64,000 nucleotides of DNA from assembly GCF_000377505.1 (NCBI RefSeq), contig NZ_KB898185.1:620001-684000 (forward strand), read 5' to 3'. Origin of the DNA: Paenibacillus massiliensis 2301065 = DSM 16942. GTDB lineage: Bacteria > Bacillota > Bacilli > Paenibacillales > Paenibacillaceae. Positions 62,438-64,000 of the stretch are shown here, piece by piece. The position numbers were made by a program, and so were the translations under genes. Numbering within the stretch: the stretch's first letter is position 1; every line of letters starts with the position of its first letter. The notes below the pieces were generated by a model. That model made no database searches, was not told where the DNA came from, and was given only the letters and a program-made list of their open reading frames with translations.

Positions 62438-62448
62438 TTAGCTATTTT

Positions 62449-63825
62449 CTATAAGAGGTTGGGTGCATAATTGGTATTGCTCAGCATTTGATTCACAATA
62501 TATACAAGGTCATCGTCGTTTACGTTCCCATCAACAACTTGATCTGCACTATGATTGATTGTATCCGTATCAGCAGCTGCACGTCCAAAATAAAACCCAT
62601 CGATCGCAAGATCAACCAGTGTGTATTCACCGGAATGATTAACGTCCAGCATATCAGCTTGTTCTACGGTCACCGTGTCTCCTCCGCATGAATCGTCTTC
62701 CAGATCCCACTCCGTCTCTGTATTCGCTATGCGGCAGTACAATGCATCCACATCACCCGTCCCCACAGATTTCGCTTTGAATTTCAAATTCAAGAATGTT
62801 CTGGCTTCCGCTCCGGTAATTCCGTATTCCTCGCCTTGACTAGCCACGATAAAGCGAATCTGGCCATTCTCATCCACTGGGGTATTATATACCTTGTATC
62901 CATCCACTTGATCAAACCCTAAATAGTCAAATCGTTCTGTGTCATACTTTATTCTGAAATCCTCAGCATAGATGCTACTAACATTCTCAAGCGAAATGGC
63001 AGCTATGAATTCATCCCCGACTTTTACCGTATCTTCAGCGATGGTAACATTCAACACAGCTTCAGGTGCAGCTTGAAGTGTTACTGAGGCTTCATTAGAA
63101 TAGGTCGTTTCCGCATCGTTCACTATCCCTGCAACAACGAAATAATACGTCGCTCCGCTTGCTAATCCGGGGATTTCATAATTGCCATAAGCATCCTTGG
63201 TAACCGACACCGTATCTGTGTATTTACCAGGCTCCGTTCCGTATTTAATCGTATAGCTATCTGCATACGGATTCGGTTCCCAATCTAATATGACTTGTTG
63301 ATTAGAGGCAGTAGCATTTAAATTTGTAGGAGCATAATTTATCATTTCTCCCGTACTATCGATATCTATCGATTCCACTGTAATAAAACCAGTCCCATTA
63401 ATTCCACCAATAATTTCCACATGATGCTCCTGATCACTCAGACCCTCTACCTCAAACACTAGTGTGTTCCGCTGATCCCCCCCACGCTCGGCATATGTAT
63501 ATGTGACACCATCAATGATCACCCTATTATCTGTGAATCGCTGATCGTACCGATAAGCTATGATTCTTAGCTTACTACCCCGAAAGCCAAAGACAACCTT
63601 TGAGTTCCTGACCCCTCTATACAAAGAAAAATTAGGAATCTGTGTCCAGGTTTTATTGTAGTAAAAGAAGTTTTGCGGGTTAGCAACCACTCTCTTCCAG
63701 CCCGCTTCCGGTGCTGTAAGTCTACCACCAACGGATGCCGCAAAAATACTACCAGCACCTATGAAGCAAAAAAGTAACAATGCGCTAAACATCAAGCAGA
63801 CTCTTTTAATCAACGTTGTACTCAT
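62449..63825 (-). CDS. Secreted protein with FN3, cohesin and dockerin domains (copy B)
   Basis: Paralogue of the gene at 54062, 458 residues with the same order: signal peptide (about 1-29), beta-sandwich (about 30-170), FN3 (about 172-250), cohesin (about 258-385), dockerin (about 392-458). The cohesin-dockerin half is highly conserved with copy A (for example LNVTIAEDTVKVGDEFIAAI and TINHSADQ are identical), also at DNA level. The N-terminal beta-sandwich differs greatly, so it may bind a different ligand. Cysteines in LYCRIAN and DDSCGGD match those of copy A. The start follows AGGGGG by 6 nt. Copies share the upstream element and terminator type. Confidence 0.88.
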   Translation of the reverse strand: MSTTLIKRVCLMFSALLLFCFIGAGSIFAASVGGRLTAPEAGWKRVVANPQNFFYYNKTWTQIPNFSLYRGVRNSKVVFGFRGSKLRIIAYRYDQRFTDNRVIIDGVTYTYAERGGDQRNTLVFEVEGLSDQEHHVEIIGGINGTGFITVESIDIDSTGEMINYAPTNLNATASNQQVILDWEPNPYADSYTIKYGTEPGKYTDTVSVTKDAYGNYEIPGLASGATYYFVVAGIVNDAETTYSNEASVTLQAAPEAVLNVTIAEDTVKVGDEFIAAISLENVSSIYAEDFRIKYDTERFDYLGFDQVDGYKVYNTPVDENGQIRFIVASQGEEYGITGAEARTFLNLKFKAKSVGTGDVDALYCRIANTETEWDLEDDSCGGDTVTVEQADMLDVNHSGEYTLVDLAIDGFYFGRAAADTDTINHSADQVVDGNVNDDDLVYIVNQMLSNTNYAPNLL

Positions 63826-63878
63826 CGTTGTCCCCCTACGTAAATAATCATTCTATTAAGTTAGTGAATATCCGTAAT

Positions 63879-63921
63879 ATTGTCTAAACAATTCCTTGCT
63901 GATCTATAAATTTATACTATA
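63879..63921 (-). promoter_or_regulatory. Conserved upstream element of copy B
   Basis: Matches 55539-55581 at most positions, including TGTCTAAACA (63881-63890), CTTGCTGATCTATAAAT and TATACTATA. The box lies about 56 nt before the start, against 61 nt in copy A. Confidence 0.65.
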
Positions 63922-63966
63922 TTTCTTAGGAAGGATGCGAATACACCTGCCCTTGGGCAAAAAATC

Positions 63967-63994
63967 AAAAAGACTCTGCCACAAATGCAGAGCC
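63967..63994 (-). terminator. Terminator of a gene beyond the right edge
   Basis: CTCTGC (63974-63979) pairs with GCAGAG (63987-63992), with a T-rich tract on the minus strand. It closely resembles the terminators of copies A and B, and the next gene must lie past 64000. Confidence 0.65.
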
Positions 63995-64000
63995 TTAATA

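Noticed and set aside
54018..63994. Transposon or prophage carrying the 54-64 kb region
   Set aside because: No transposase, integrase, terminal repeats or attachment site was seen; the repeated DNA is explained by the two paralogous genes.

Overview
The window looks like chromosomal DNA of a spore-forming, plant-polysaccharide-degrading Firmicute, most likely a Paenibacillus. The reasons are the Lpl/Yte-type sugar ABC importers without their own ATPase, long membrane-anchored AraC regulators, a YesM/YesN two-component pair, a GH30 glucuronoxylanase very like Bacillus subtilis XynC, a KimA potassium importer, a Cse60-like sporulation protein, a GerAB-type germinant receptor subunit and AGGAGG-type ribosome binding sites. 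Family names come from recognising sequence motifs by eye; no database search was run. No tRNA, rRNA, CRISPR array, transposase or phage gene was seen.

Layout. 0-5.7 kb: a diguanylate cyclase, a membrane-bound AraC regulator and an MFS permease. 5.7-11.3 kb: a sugar-import operon on the minus strand (binding protein, two permeases, and an uncharacterised protein that may be a glycan lyase). 11.6-13.8 kb: a MocR-type regulator that has lost its PLP lysine, divergent from a GNAT acetyltransferase. 14.1-20.0 kb: a second importer on the plus strand, convergent with another AraC regulator. 20.2-24.6 kb: a GNAT, kimA with a short leader peptide, and an NAD-type malic enzyme. 24.9-27.3 kb: a three-gene surface-sugar operon (acyltransferase with an apparent AUU start, DegT aminotransferase, glycosyltransferase). 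27.5-29.1 kb: xynC behind a catabolite-repressed promoter. 29.2-35.4 kb: a secreted nuclease, an orphan GerAB permease, an orphan solute-binding lipoprotein, an SDR with its TetR repressor and a remnant of an alpha-L-rhamnosidase. 35.5-50.8 kb: a galactoside locus (two GH2 enzymes, a GH42 beta-galactosidase, a third importer, YesM/YesN, an AraC regulator). 50.9-54.0 kb: MFS efflux pump with MerR, NTF2-like protein with ArsR. 54.0-64.0 kb: an accessory-looking, more AT-rich stretch framed by two paralogous secreted proteins that each carry a cohesin and a dockerin domain, with a broken XRE/membrane-protein module, a UbiD decarboxylase with an apparent AUC start, HxlR, NmrA, amidohydrolase, Cse60 and Gre-like genes between them.

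How it works together. Much of the first 51 kb is about sensing, importing and hydrolysing oligosaccharides. Each importer sits beside a regulator that could sense the sugar outside the cell or in the cytoplasm, and probable CcpA sites lie before xynC, the galactoside importer and the second importer. The three importers lack an ATPase and probably share one encoded elsewhere. The most unusual element is the cohesin-dockerin pair: secreted proteins whose variable N-terminal domain is joined to a conserved assembly module, sharing an upstream element, with a hint of a third copy just past the right edge.
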